Below, in pieces: positions 1 through 7,533 of a DNA stretch of 8,288 nucleotides. Every line of letters starts with the position of its first letter. Within the stretch, counting starts at the first letter, position 1. The position numbers and the translations under genes were made by a program. The notes beneath the pieces were generated by a model. It was not told the DNA's origin and did not search any database. It saw only the letters and a list, made by a program, of their open reading frames with translations. The stretch covers positions 1 to 8,288 of the forward strand of contig OMUX01000060.1 of the NCBI GenBank assembly GCA_900314345.1. Reading direction: 5' to 3'. Origin of the DNA: an uncultured Erysipelotrichaceae bacterium. Its GTDB lineage: Bacteria > Bacillota_I > Bacilli_A > Erysipelotrichales > Erysipelotrichaceae.

Positions 1-26
1 TAGCTCCAGAAACAGTATACCATATC

Positions 27-79
27 GTAACAAAATAAATTGTAATGTTATGAAACAATAGTAGATTTTATTTTGTTAC
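27..79. promoter_or_regulatory. Long inverted repeat upstream of pflB, candidate operator
   Basis: The left arm GTAACAAAATAAA (27-39) is the exact reverse complement of the right arm TTTATTTTGTTAC (67-79), a 13-bp perfect match with a 27-base spacer. Allowing one mismatch at 26/80, pairing extends two bases further out. A second, nested palindrome has outer arms ATTGT (39-43) and ACAAT (55-59). The arms contain TTGTTAC, which resembles half of the TTGTTAA-type site described for the redox regulator Rex in clostridia, but the 18-bp Rex arrangement is not present. The repeat brackets the only promoter-like elements I can find for pflB, so an operator (a pair of binding sites) or an mRNA-leader hairpin are both possible. 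The repeat is seen directly; its function is inferred. Confidence 0.55.
40..67 (+). promoter_or_regulatory. Candidate pflB promoter
   Basis: TTGTAA (40-45) is a reasonable -35 and TAGATT (62-67) a weak -10 (4 of 6 bases), separated by 16 bases. Both lie inside or touching the inverted repeat, so a protein bound there would block or position polymerase. The predicted leader would be about 45 bases. The region is very AT-rich, and other pairings of similar quality could be proposed. Confidence 0.25.
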
Positions 80-119
80 AATTCCTTAGGCTGCAATGAT
101 AAAAGGAGAAAAGAAGAAT

Positions 120-2384
120 ATGAGAAATGAATGGCAGGGTTTCAAGGGATCCCATTGGGTCCGCGACATCAACGTCCGTGATTTCATCCAGCAGAACTAC
201 ACGCCGTATGAAGGAGACGCTTCCTTCCTGGAAGGCACGACCAAGGAAACGGATACACTCTGGGATGAGATCCAGAAGCTGCAGAAGAAGGAAAGGGAAA
301 ACAGCGGCGTTCTTGAATGTGAGACAGAGGTTGTCTCCGGTCTGACAGCTTATCCGGCTGCGTATATCGTTCCGGAACACCCGGAACTGGAAAAGATCGT
401 CGGTCTTCAGACAGACAAGCCGCTGAAGCGTGCCTTCATGCCGTACGGCGGCATCCGCATGGCACAGGAAGCTGCTGAGACCTATGGCTGGCATGTGGAT
501 GACAAATTCAATCAGATCTTCACGGAATATCACAAGACACACAACCAGGCAGTGTTTGATGCATATACCCCGGAGATGAAGCTGGCAAGACATTCCCATA
601 TCATCACGGGTCTTCCGGATACCTATGGAAGAGGCAGAATCGTCGGCGACTACAGAAGGATTGCCCTGTACGGCATTGAAAGACTCATTGCCGAAAAGAA
701 GAAGGATCTTGAAAACTGCGGCGATGGAACAATGATGGATGACATCATCCGTCAGCGTGAAGAACTGGCAGAGCAGATCCGTGCACTCAAGGGCATCCAG
801 GATATGGCTGCGATGTATGGCTTTGACATCTCACAGCCGGCTGCCAATGCAAAGGAGGCTGTGCAGTGGCTGTACTTCGGATACCTCGCTGCGATCAAGA
901 CACAGAATGGTGCAGCAATGTCCGTGGGCAGAGTATCCACATTCCTTGATATCTACATTCAGCGTGATCTCAACAACGGAACACTGACAGAGAAGGAAGC
1001 ACAGGAACTGATTGACCAGTTTGTCCTCAAGCTGCGCATCGTCAAGTTTGCCCGCATTCCTTCCTACAATCAGCTGTTCTCCGGCGACCCGGTATGGGCA
1101 ACCCTGGAGGTTGCAGGTCTTGGCCAGGATGGCCGTTCCATGGTCACGAGAAATGACTTCCGCTTCCTGCATACCCTCGAGAACATGGGACCGGCACCGG
1201 AACCGAACCTGACGGTTCTGTATTCTGAGCGTCTTCCGGAAACATTCCGCAGATATGCCGCATCCATTTCCATTGCGACATCTTCCATCCAGTATGAAAA
1301 CGATGATGTCATGCGTCCGATCTGGGGCGATGACTACAGCATCTGCTGCTGTGTCTCTGCAACACAGACCGGCAAGGAGATGCAGTTCTTCGGCGCCCGT
1401 GCAAACCTGGGCAAGGCACTTCTCTATGCCATCAACGGCGGCAAGGATGAGAAGTTCAGAGACAAGGAAGGCCATCATCTGCAGGTAGGACCGGAACTGG
1501 CTCCGATCACCAGCGAGTATCTGGACTACGATGAAGTCATGCACAAATATGACCTGATGCTGGACTGGCTTGCCGGCTTGTATGTCAACATCCTGAACCT
1601 GATCCATTACATGCATGACAAGTACTACTATGAAGCAGCCGAGATGGCACTGATTGATACAGATGTCAGAAGGACGTTCGCTACCGGTATTGCCGGGTTC
1701 TCCCATGTTGTCGACTCCCTGTCTGCGATCCGCTATGCAAAGGTGAAGCCGATCCGCGATGAGGAAGGTGTCACTGTGGACTTCGAGATCGAAGGCGATT
1801 TCCCGCGCTATGGCAACGATGATGAAAGAGTCGATGAAATGGCAGTGGAATTGCTCAGGACATTCATCACCAAGGTGAAGAGACACCACACCTACAGGAA
1901 CTCCGAGCCGACCACATCCATCCTCACCATCACATCCAATGTGGTATACGGCAAGGCAACAGGTGCTCTGCCGGATGGAAGAAAGGCATATGAACCGTTC
2001 TCACCGGGTGCCAACCCGGCCTACGGTGCTGAGAAGAACGGCCTGCTTGCATCACTGAATTCCACGGCAAAGCTTCCGTATGAGTATGCCCTGGACGGCA
2101 TTTCCAATACCCAGACCATCAACCCGGGTGCCCTTGGCAATGAGCCTCAGGAAAGGGTCGGCAATCTGGTGCATGTCCTGGATGGATACTTCCATCAGGG
2201 TGCACATCACCTGAATGTGAATGTCTTCGGCATTGAAAAGCTCAAGGATGCCATGGAACATCCGGAGAAGCCTGAATATGCAAACTTCACGATCCGTGTT
2301 TCCGGCTATGCGGTCAAGTTCATTGATCTGACAAGAGAACAGCAGCTTGATGTCATTGCCAGAAATGCACACGAGACAATGTGA
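120..2384 (+). CDS. pflB: Pyruvate formate-lyase (formate acetyltransferase)
   Basis: Cytoplasmic glycyl-radical enzyme converting pyruvate and CoA to acetyl-CoA and formate in anaerobic mixed-acid fermentation. The 754-residue product is close to the family's usual 740-760. The active-site cysteine pair is Cys410-Cys411 within [20 protein letters not shown], equivalent to Cys418-419 of E. coli. The radical-bearing glycine is Gly729 in RVSGYAVKF, 25 residues from the C-terminus exactly as in E. coli. An extra cysteine (Cys409) precedes the pair where E. coli has alanine. I chose ATG 120 because AGGAG (104-108) lies 11 bases before it and the N-terminus [10 protein letters not shown] fits the family; the in-frame ATG at 96 lies before that site. 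It appears monocistronic: a hairpin follows, and no activating enzyme gene (pflA) is adjacent downstream, although one must exist elsewhere. Control is probably through the upstream inverted repeat. Confidence 0.97.
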   Translation: MRNEWQGFKGSHWVRDINVRDFIQQNYTPYEGDASFLEGTTKETDTLWDEIQKLQKKERENSGVLECETEVVSGLTAYPAAYIVPEHPELEKIVGLQTDKPLKRAFMPYGGIRMAQEAAETYGWHVDDKFNQIFTEYHKTHNQAVFDAYTPEMKLARHSHIITGLPDTYGRGRIVGDYRRIALYGIERLIAEKKKDLENCGDGTMMDDIIRQREELAEQIRALKGIQDMAAMYGFDISQPAANAKEAVQWLYFGYLAAIKTQNGAAMSVGRVSTFLDIYIQRDLNNGTLTEKEAQELIDQFVLKLRIVKFARIPSYNQLFSGDPVWATLEVAGLGQDGRSMVTRNDFRFLHTLENMGPAPEPNLTVLYSERLPETFRRYAASISIATSSIQYENDDVMRPIWGDDYSICCCVSATQTGKEMQFFGARANLGKALLYAINGGKDEKFRDKEGHHLQVGPELAPITSEYLDYDEVMHKYDLMLDWLAGLYVNILNLIHYMHDKYYYEAAEMALIDTDVRRTFATGIAGFSHVVDSLSAIRYAKVKPIRDEEGVTVDFEIEGDFPRYGNDDERVDEMAVELLRTFITKVKRHHTYRNSEPTTSILTITSNVVYGKATGALPDGRKAYEPFSPGANPAYGAEKNGLLASLNSTAKLPYEYALDGISNTQTINPGALGNEPQERVGNLVHVLDGYFHQGAHHLNVNVFGIEKLKDAMEHPEKPEYANFTIRVSGYAVKFIDLTREQQLDVIARNAHETM

Positions 2385-2409
2385 GTCTGAAACAATTACT
2401 GCAATCCAA

Positions 2410-2437
2410 GAAACCGGCTGATATCAAGGCCGGTTTC
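2410..2437 (+). terminator. Hairpin after pflB, likely terminator
   Basis: GAAACCGGC (2410-2418) pairs perfectly with GCCGGTTTC (2429-2437) around a 10-base loop, 26 bases after the pflB stop. The bases after the stem (ATGCTGTATT) are only mildly T-rich, so this could be an inefficient intrinsic terminator or a 3'-end stabilising hairpin. Confidence 0.55.
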
Positions 2438-2529
2438 ATGCTGTATTGGATCTGGTGAAGAATGATGCGGCACTTTCGTGTTCCCTGGCATATCATTGTA
2501 CTGTTAACGAAGCGGAAAGCGTACACAGG

Positions 2530-3927
2530 ATGAAAGAAGAAACGAGCAAGAAGGAACTGTTTGAAACCATGCCGGTGGGGAAGGCACTGATGACGATGGC
2601 CATTCCGACCATCATCTCCCAGCTGGTCAATCTGATCTACAACATGGTGGATACCATCTTCATCGGGCAGTCCGGTGATGCATATAAGACAGCGGCAGTG
2701 ACGCTTGTCTTCACCATCTTCATGATGACAATCTCCTTCGGCAATCTGTTCGGTGTCGGCGGCGGTTCATTGATGGCAAGACTCTCCGGCAGCCACCAGG
2801 AGAAACAGGCCAAATCCGTCTGTGCCTTCAGCTACTGGGGTGCTGTTTCCATTGCGGTGCTGTATTCCCTTCTGATCTGGCTGTTCACGGACCCGATCCT
2901 GAAGTTCCTTGGTGCATCATCCAATACCATGGAATTCTGCAGACAGTATGTCTTCTATGTTGTCATTCTGGGCGATGTACCGATGATCGCAAGCGGGGCG
3001 GGTGCGCATCTATTGCGCAATACCGGGTATTCCAAAGAGGCAGGCTTCGGCCTGACGATTGGCGGACTTCTGAATATTGTCCTGGATCCGCTGTTCATGT
3101 TTGTTCTGCTTCCAAAGGGCAATGAGGTGGCAGGCGCTGCCATTGCCACACTGCTGTCGAATGTTGTCTCCTTTGTGTACATTACCTGGCAGCTTGCCAG
3201 ACTTTCCTCTTCCTCAGTCCTCAGCATCAATCCGTCTGAAATCCGTCTGATCCGCAAAGAGGACATCAAATCTGTCTTCTCTGTGGGTGTTCCTTCCGCG
3301 TTACTGACAGGTCTGTTTGATGCAGCAAACATGGTGCTGAATTCACTGATGGCCGGCCATGGAGACCTGCAGCTTGCGGCAGTCGGTATTGTCATGAAGG
3401 CGGAACGGCTGCCCAATGCCATCAATGTCGGCATCGGACAGGCGATGCTGCCGATTGTTGCCTACAACTATGCTTCAGGAAATCATGGAAGACTCAATGC
3501 CGTCATCAACAAGGCAAGGGTATGGGGATACTCCATATCTGCTGTTACCATCGTCCTGTATGAGGTCTTTGCCCATCCTGTCTGCTCCATCTTCCTCAGT
3601 ACGTCCAACGGTGCCGCTGAAGCAACACAGACCATAGCCTATGCGGAAGCCTTCCTGCGCATCCGCTGTCTTGCATCACCGTTCCAGTTCACCAACTTCA
3701 ACACATCCTTCTGCATGCAGGCGGTAGGATACGGCTCCGGAACATTGCTGCATTCCTTCATGCGCGAGATTGTCTTCTATATTCCTTTCATGTTCCTTCT
3801 GAATGCTGCATTCGGGCAGACCGGTCTTGTCAGTGCCGTGGTGCTTGGTGAATTCTGCGGCGGTGTCTTTGCATTGCTGTTGTTCAGAAGATGGAAAAAG
3901 AAGAACCTGAGCTTTGCCATGCAGTGA
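2530..3927 (+). CDS. MATE family efflux transporter, MepA-like
   Basis: Polytopic inner-membrane protein of 465 residues, the usual length for multidrug and toxin extrusion (MATE) transporters. These use a Na+ or H+ gradient to export cationic drugs, dyes or metabolites. The N-terminal half starts with the typical signature AIPTIISQLVNLIYNMVDTI (24-43) followed by FIGQ, including Asp41, then alternating hydrophobic segments consistent with 12 helices in two repeats. The second half begins near IKSVFSVGVPSALLTGLFDA. The C-terminus ends in a basic tail (RRWKKKN). The style resembles the MepA/DinF-type Firmicutes group. I place the start at ATG 2530 because translation from there gives the canonical short hydrophilic leader; an in-frame TTG at 2446 would add 28 non-family residues. 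The ribosome binding site is weak (GGAAAG, 2514-2519). It lies 43 bases before the cyclase-like gene and may be co-transcribed with it. The substrate cannot be told from sequence. Confidence 0.92.
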   Translation: MKEETSKKELFETMPVGKALMTMAIPTIISQLVNLIYNMVDTIFIGQSGDAYKTAAVTLVFTIFMMTISFGNLFGVGGGSLMARLSGSHQEKQAKSVCAFSYWGAVSIAVLYSLLIWLFTDPILKFLGASSNTMEFCRQYVFYVVILGDVPMIASGAGAHLLRNTGYSKEAGFGLTIGGLLNIVLDPLFMFVLLPKGNEVAGAAIATLLSNVVSFVYITWQLARLSSSSVLSINPSEIRLIRKEDIKSVFSVGVPSALLTGLFDAANMVLNSLMAGHGDLQLAAVGIVMKAERLPNAINVGIGQAMLPIVAYNYASGNHGRLNAVINKARVWGYSISAVTIVLYEVFAHPVCSIFLSTSNGAAEATQTIAYAEAFLRIRCLASPFQFTNFNTSFCMQAVGYGSGTLLHSFMREIVFYIPFMFLLNAAFGQTGLVSAVVLGEFCGGVFALLLFRRWKKKNLSFAMQ

Positions 3928-3940
3928 TATGCAAGGCATG

Positions 3941-3952
3941 TCATTATAATGA
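3941..3952 (+). promoter_or_regulatory. Perfect palindrome containing a consensus -10 (TATAAT)
   Basis: TCATTATAATGA is a 12-base perfect palindrome in the 43-base gap between the MATE gene and the cyclase-like gene, and holds an exact TATAAT (3945-3950). No convincing -35 lies 16-18 bases upstream (CAGTGA or AGTGAT), and there is no TG extension. Transcription starting here would begin close to the ribosome binding site of the next gene, giving a leader of only about 15 bases. It could be an internal promoter or a small operator, or chance in an AT-rich gap. Confidence 0.3.
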
Positions 3953-3970
3953 TCTGAGTGAGGTAATTAC

Positions 3971-5140
3971 ATGAGTGCAATTGAACAGATTGATGAACGC
4001 CTGCAGCATTTCAATGTCCATGACATTACAAGAGATGCCTGCATGCTGAAGGGGAAACTGAGGGAACAAGGCTACGACTGGTGGTGGCATTCGCTGACCG
4101 GTGTCAATGAGAAGACCGGGGAAGAGAAGGCTTTCTTCATCGAGTTCTACCTGATCAATCCGGGTCTTGCGGAAGATACACCGGTATTAGGACAGCTGCC
4201 CATGAACCGGACACTGGGCAAGAAGCCGTCGTATCTCATGGTCAAGGCCGGAAGCTGGGAAAAGGACAAGGCACAGCTGCACCGTTTCTTTGCCTGGAAG
4301 GATATTGAAGTCAGTGAAGGTGTCCCCTTCTGTGTGCGTGCAGATGACTGCCTGTGCTCTGAAACACAGCTGAAGGGTTCCGTGCATGTAAAGAGAGAAG
4401 AAGCACTGGCACATCCGGAATGGATGTGTGATGGCGGAGACATGGAATGGGATCTTGCTGTGGACAAGAAGATTGCCTTCAATGTCGGACCGGGTGCCGG
4501 AAAGGCGCTGCGGGATGCCGATGCTTTCCAGATGTACTGGCATGCCGAAGGCATGAAGACGGAGTATTCCGGAACCATCCTTTACAACGGAGAAAAGTAC
4601 ATCGTTACCCCTGAAACAAGCTATGGCTATGCGGACAAGAACTGGGGCAGTGATTTCACTTCGCCATGGGTCTGGCTGTCTTCGAACTGTCTGTACAGCA
4701 AAAAGACGGGAAAACAGCTGAAGAACAGTGTGTTTGATATTGGCGGAGGAAGACCGAAGATCTTCTTTGTGGCACTGGACCGTACACTGCTTGGCGTCAT
4801 GTATCATGAAGGAAAGGAATACGACTTCAATTTCTCCAAGGTGCCGCTGCAGGTGAAGACGGAGTTCTCATTTCATGAGAATGACACGAATGTGTTCTGG
4901 CATGTCAGACAGGAGAACATCCATGCCGTCATGGATACGAATATCACGTGCAAGAAGGAAGACATGCTGTTTGTGAACTATGAAGCACCGGATGGTGAGA
5001 AGCGCTACAGCAGACTCTGGAACGGCGGCAATGGAACAGGGACCATCCGGCTCTATGAGAAGAAGGGCAGTGAGGTCTCACTGATCGACGAGATGGAAGC
5101 CACACATGTCGGCTGTGAATACGGAGAGTATGACAAATGA
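3971..5140 (+). CDS. Tocopherol cyclase-like (calycin/lipocalin-fold) protein
   Basis: A 389-residue, apparently soluble protein with no signal peptide or membrane helix. The best clue is the block YADKNWGSDFTSPWVWLSSN (220-239), which matches the 'DKNWG...W.W.Q.N' pattern of the tocopherol cyclase family (plant VTE1; Pfam Tocopherol_cycl). Other aromatic landmarks are DWWWHS (36-41) and the FDIGGGRP stretch just after the main motif. Plant members close the chromanol ring of vitamin E; related calycin-fold proteins (CrtC, AttH) bind or modify lipids and terpenoids. No vitamin E pathway is expected in this kind of bacterium, so the substrate is unknown; it may be another hydrophobic quinone, lipid or diet-derived compound. 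GAGTGAGG (3956-3963) gives a strong ribosome binding site for ATG 3971. The 3' end overlaps the next gene by four bases (ATGA), arguing for translational coupling. Family assignment is by motif; the function is not known. Confidence 0.7.
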   Translation: MSAIEQIDERLQHFNVHDITRDACMLKGKLREQGYDWWWHSLTGVNEKTGEEKAFFIEFYLINPGLAEDTPVLGQLPMNRTLGKKPSYLMVKAGSWEKDKAQLHRFFAWKDIEVSEGVPFCVRADDCLCSETQLKGSVHVKREEALAHPEWMCDGGDMEWDLAVDKKIAFNVGPGAGKALRDADAFQMYWHAEGMKTEYSGTILYNGEKYIVTPETSYGYADKNWGSDFTSPWVWLSSNCLYSKKTGKQLKNSVFDIGGGRPKIFFVALDRTLLGVMYHEGKEYDFNFSKVPLQVKTEFSFHENDTNVFWHVRQENIHAVMDTNITCKKEDMLFVNYEAPDGEKRYSRLWNGGNGTGTIRLYEKKGSEVSLIDEMEATHVGCEYGEYDK

Positions 5141-5637
5141 CAATGGACTATGACAAGGCAGCAGGGTTCTGGGTGAAGAAGGACAAGGAGACAGCTGTAT
5201 GTCCGGATGTGAAGGAACGGCTGGATGCTTTCCTTGCAGCGCATCATGTCTGTGCGCTGGCTGCTGCCGCAAATGACTTTGTGCGCTGCACACCTCTGGA
5301 ATATACATATCTGGAACATGCCTTCTGGATCTTCTCAGAAGGCGGTCTGAAGTTCAGGGCACTGAAGGAGAACAGACATGTATGCCTTGCTGTCTTTGAC
5401 AGTGATCCTTCCTTCGGCGGTCTGCACAGTGCACAGATCATGGGAACAGCAGAGATTGTGGAGCCTTTCTCAGAAGAATATGAAAAGCTGCTTGCATACA
5501 AGCATATTCCGGAAGCGGTGATCCGGAAGATGGAAGAGCCGATGCACCTGATCAAGGTGATTCCGGAAGAGGCTGATTATCTGGATTCCGGTCTCAAGAA
5601 GGAAGGATACGGATCAAGACAGCACATTGTCTTCTGA
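5137..5637 (+). CDS. Pyridoxamine 5'-phosphate oxidase-like FMN-binding split-barrel protein
   Basis: A 166-residue cytoplasmic protein resembling the PNPOx-like split-barrel superfamily, whose members bind FMN, F420 or heme and act as oxidoreductases, often of unknown substrate. Visible landmarks are the barrel core FLAAHHVCALAAA (32-44), FVRCTPLEYTYLEHAFWIFS (48-67), the segment GGLKFRALKENRHVCLAVFD (69-88) and the glycine-rich return strand SAQIMGTAEIVEPF (98-111). These match the usual order: an N-terminal helix, a strand carrying the cofactor-phosphate contact, and a 'K..NI/HV.L.V' segment. The start ATG 5137 overlaps the stop of the preceding gene (ATGA), and GGAGAG (5123-5128) sits 8 bases before it; an in-frame ATG at 5143 is less well placed. 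Coupling with the cyclase-like gene suggests they act together, perhaps the flavoprotein reducing a quinone-like partner. It is not a true PdxH, which would be longer with a characteristic C-terminal motif. Confidence 0.75.
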   Translation: MTMDYDKAAGFWVKKDKETAVCPDVKERLDAFLAAHHVCALAAAANDFVRCTPLEYTYLEHAFWIFSEGGLKFRALKENRHVCLAVFDSDPSFGGLHSAQIMGTAEIVEPFSEEYEKLLAYKHIPEAVIRKMEEPMHLIKVIPEEADYLDSGLKKEGYGSRQHIVF

Positions 5638-5638
5638 A

Positions 5639-7066
5639 TCATTCGTTGACATGGGAGTCGACAAGGTTGTTGATCCAGACGCCCTTGTGCACCAGGAACA
5701 GACCCAGGGCAACCTTGTAGAGATCCACCAGATGGATGATCAGGAAGATCTGAATGATGTCCAGGCTGGTAAATCTGGAAAGCACATAAGCTGCAGGGAA
5801 CGAAACGGCGATCATGCCCACGGAATCAAACAGGAATGTGATGATGGTCTTCCCGCCGCAGCGCAGGGTGAAGTAGCTGGCATTGTACAAAGCGGAAATC
5901 CAGAGGGTCAGGCCGCAGATCCTGAGCAGGGAGGAAGCCATGGCACGGATTTCGTCACTGGTGTTGTAGATGTGCGGGAATACCGGAGCCAGGAGAAACA
6001 GTACAATTCCCAGCAGCATCGAGATCAGGAATGTGACCGTGATCAGCTTCCGGTCTGTATCCACAGCCTGGTCTGTTTTTCCTGAGCCAAGCTGCTGGCC
6101 GACCATGATGGAAATGCAGTCGCCCATGGCAATGTTGAAAACAAAGAACAGGCTTTCGATGGTGTTGGAGATGTTGTAAGCGGCTACTGCTGCGATGCCG
6201 CGTGTGCTGTAGCACTGGGCAAGGGCGGCAATACCGACGGAAAACAGGAATTCATTCAATGTCAGAGGGAAGCCTCTTCTGATAATGTCCTTTGCAAGGG
6301 ATGCAGGGATATGGAATCTGCTCAGCAGGTGATGGAAGAACGGGAAGCGTTCCTTGTACTTCATAACGAAGAAGAGAAGCACTGCCAGTTCTGCAAAACG
6401 GGAAATGACCGTGGCGATGGCGGCACCATCAGAACCTAATGCAGGAAAACCAAGATAGCCGAAGATCAGAAGTGTATTGCCGATCAGGTTCGTGAAGATG
6501 GCTGCCAGGGATGCAATCATCGGAAGCCTTGTTTCTCCGGTTTCCCGGATGGCGGAGCTGATGGACTGCGACAGGGCAAAGGGAATGAATCCGATGCACA
6601 GGATCCGCAGGTAGGAGGTGCCGTATCCAAGGGTTGCCTGAACATCTGCAGCAGTGTCTGTGCCGCTGTGCAGGAAAATGGAAATGAGCTGTTCGCCGTG
6701 TGTCAGGAAGAGAAGGATGATGACCGTACACACGATCATCTCTATGACAAGCTTGAAGCGCAGGCAGTTCCTTTGACCATTGGAATCTCCTTTGCCATAG
6801 AACTGTGCGCCGAAGATGGAAGCACCGGCAATAGAACCGAACACCGTCAGGTTGAAGATCGCTGTCAGCTGGTTGGCAATGGAAACACCGCTCATGGCAA
6901 GCGTGCCGATCCTTCCGACCATGATGTTGTCCAGCATGTTGACAAAGGATGTGACAACCTGCTGGATGAGAAGCGGCAGGACGATGGTGATCACCGTTTG
7001 GTAGAAATCCCTGTCGCCGAAGTATTTTTCACGGAATGTCTTCTGCATTGGAGAATCATACCACAT
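5639..7066 (-). CDS. MATE family efflux transporter, second and distinct member
   Basis: A 475-residue multi-helix membrane transporter from the chosen start. The first-helix signature is VLPLLIQQVVTSFVNMLDNI (29-48) followed by MVG; this holds the expected acidic Asp46. The second repeat opens near KDIIRRGFPLTLNEFLFSVG. It belongs to a different MATE lineage from the transporter at 2530-3927: the two share only the general pattern, not extended identity by eye. It probably exports an organic cation or metabolite using an ion gradient; the substrate is unknown. The start is uncertain. ATG 7066 has a weak AGAGAA site, ATG 7048 would fit a leaderless transcript from the extended -10 at 7055-7063, and GTG 7105 has no visible ribosome binding site. 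Its stop codon lies one base from that of the convergent split-barrel gene, so the two transcripts must overlap unless terminated inside the coding regions. Confidence 0.92.
   Translation of the reverse strand: MWYDSPMQKTFREKYFGDRDFYQTVITIVLPLLIQQVVTSFVNMLDNIMVGRIGTLAMSGVSIANQLTAIFNLTVFGSIAGASIFGAQFYGKGDSNGQRNCLRFKLVIEMIVCTVIILLFLTHGEQLISIFLHSGTDTAADVQATLGYGTSYLRILCIGFIPFALSQSISSAIRETGETRLPMIASLAAIFTNLIGNTLLIFGYLGFPALGSDGAAIATVISRFAELAVLLFFVMKYKERFPFFHHLLSRFHIPASLAKDIIRRGFPLTLNEFLFSVGIAALAQCYSTRGIAAVAAYNISNTIESLFFVFNIAMGDCISIMVGQQLGSGKTDQAVDTDRKLITVTFLISMLLGIVLFLLAPVFPHIYNTSDEIRAMASSLLRICGLTLWISALYNASYFTLRCGGKTIITFLFDSVGMIAVSFPAAYVLSRFTSLDIIQIFLIIHLVDLYKVALGLFLVHKGVWINNLVDSHVNE
5661..5718. 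repeat. Inverted repeat inside the 3' end of the second MATE gene
   Basis: ACAAGGTTG (5661-5669) is the perfect reverse complement of CAACCTTGT (5710-5718), and a smaller nested pair (CCCT 5682-5685, AGGG 5706-5709) fits inside the loop. As the convergent genes leave no space between them, a structure here could slow or stop rightward transcription. It lies in coding sequence and there is no T-run, so chance is also plausible. Confidence 0.25.
7055..7063 (-). promoter_or_regulatory. Extended -10 promoter candidate for the leftward MATE gene
   Basis: On the minus strand the bases read TGGTATGAT, that is a TGn extension plus a 5-of-6 match to TATAAT. There is no good -35. Transcription would start at about position 7048, coinciding with an in-frame ATG, which would imply a leaderless message or a start further upstream from another promoter. 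Confidence 0.3.
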
Positions 7067-7107
7067 GTACGTTTCTCTGTTGTGGAAATGTCGAAGGAGT
7101 TTCACGC

Positions 7108-7113
7108 TATACT
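7108..7113 (+). promoter_or_regulatory. Candidate -10 (TATACT) for the DUF1304/XpaC-like operon
   Basis: TATACT matches five of six consensus bases and sits 49 bases before the start codon at 7162, inside the divergent region. No clear -35 lies 16-18 bases upstream; TTGTGG at 7080-7085 is 22 bases away, which is too far. The placement fits the two divergent transcription units, but the evidence is weak. Confidence 0.25.
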
Positions 7114-7161
7114 GAAGGGGCAGAAAGGCAGCAGTTTGTATTTCACTGCAGGGAAAGATCT

Positions 7162-7509
7162 ATGTTGACAACAGTACTGGCCGCACTGACGGCACTGGAA
7201 TTTGTATTCATTTTCTGGCTTGAGACAATCATGACCGATTCAGAGAAGACAGCGAAGACATTCGGCATGGATGTATCCGTGCTGAAGGATCCGAACATGA
7301 ACGTGTCCATGAAGAACCAGGGTGTATACAATCTGGGCATTGCAGTTCTGATTCTGGTGGCATTGTTTGCAAAGCAAAAGGCAATGCTTCTGTGCCTCAT
7401 GGGATACATCGTCTTTGTGGCTGCGTATGGCAGTGCAACGGTGAACAGATCCATCCTGCTCAAGCAGGGGGGTCTTGCCATCCTGACGATCATCAGTGCA
7501 TTGTTCTGA
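7162..7509 (+). CDS. DUF1304-type small integral membrane protein
   Basis: A 115-residue membrane protein with four predicted helices (about 1-21, 56-71, 73-92 and 96-115). The family is recognised from its layout: helix 1 with acidic residues (LTALEFVFIFWLE, 9-21), a polar segment, then the conserved MKNQGVYNLG (50-59), and a final helix after ILLKQGG. These match DUF1304, a family of small inner-membrane proteins of unknown function. Upstream codons in the same frame lack membrane-protein character, so the start is ATG 7162, preceded by AGGGAAAG (7150-7157). The next gene starts 24 bases after the stop and both are rightward, so they form a likely operon. No biochemical role is known to me. 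Confidence 0.8.
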   Translation: MLTTVLAALTALEFVFIFWLETIMTDSEKTAKTFGMDVSVLKDPNMNVSMKNQGVYNLGIAVLILVALFAKQKAMLLCLMGYIVFVAAYGSATVNRSILLKQGGLAILTIISALF

Positions 7510-7533
7510 GAAATGATGGGACAGGGAGTCAGT

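Noticed and set aside
831..1889. Long open frame of 352 codons on the minus strand
   Set aside because: It lies wholly antisense to pflB, has no recognisable domain or ribosome binding site, and is explained by the codon bias of pflB.
2446..2529. In-frame N-terminal extension of the first MATE gene starting at TTG
   Set aside because: The 28 added residues do not look like MATE sequence, and the ATG at 2530 gives the normal length.
4187..4807. Minus-strand open frame of 206 codons
   Set aside because: Antisense to the cyclase-like gene, with cysteine/histidine-rich composition typical of shadow frames.
5627..6085. Plus-strand open frame continuing past the split-barrel gene
   Set aside because: Antisense to the second MATE gene, low-complexity D/H/Q/G composition, no recognisable family.
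7036..7161. In-frame extension of the DUF1304-type gene upstream of ATG 7162
   Set aside because: It overlaps the divergent MATE start, has no membrane-protein character and would delete the obvious ribosome binding site.
6668..7168. Plus-strand open frame of 166 codons opposite the second MATE gene
   Set aside because: Composition rich in D, H and Q is that of a reverse-strand shadow of a membrane protein gene; no ribosome binding site.
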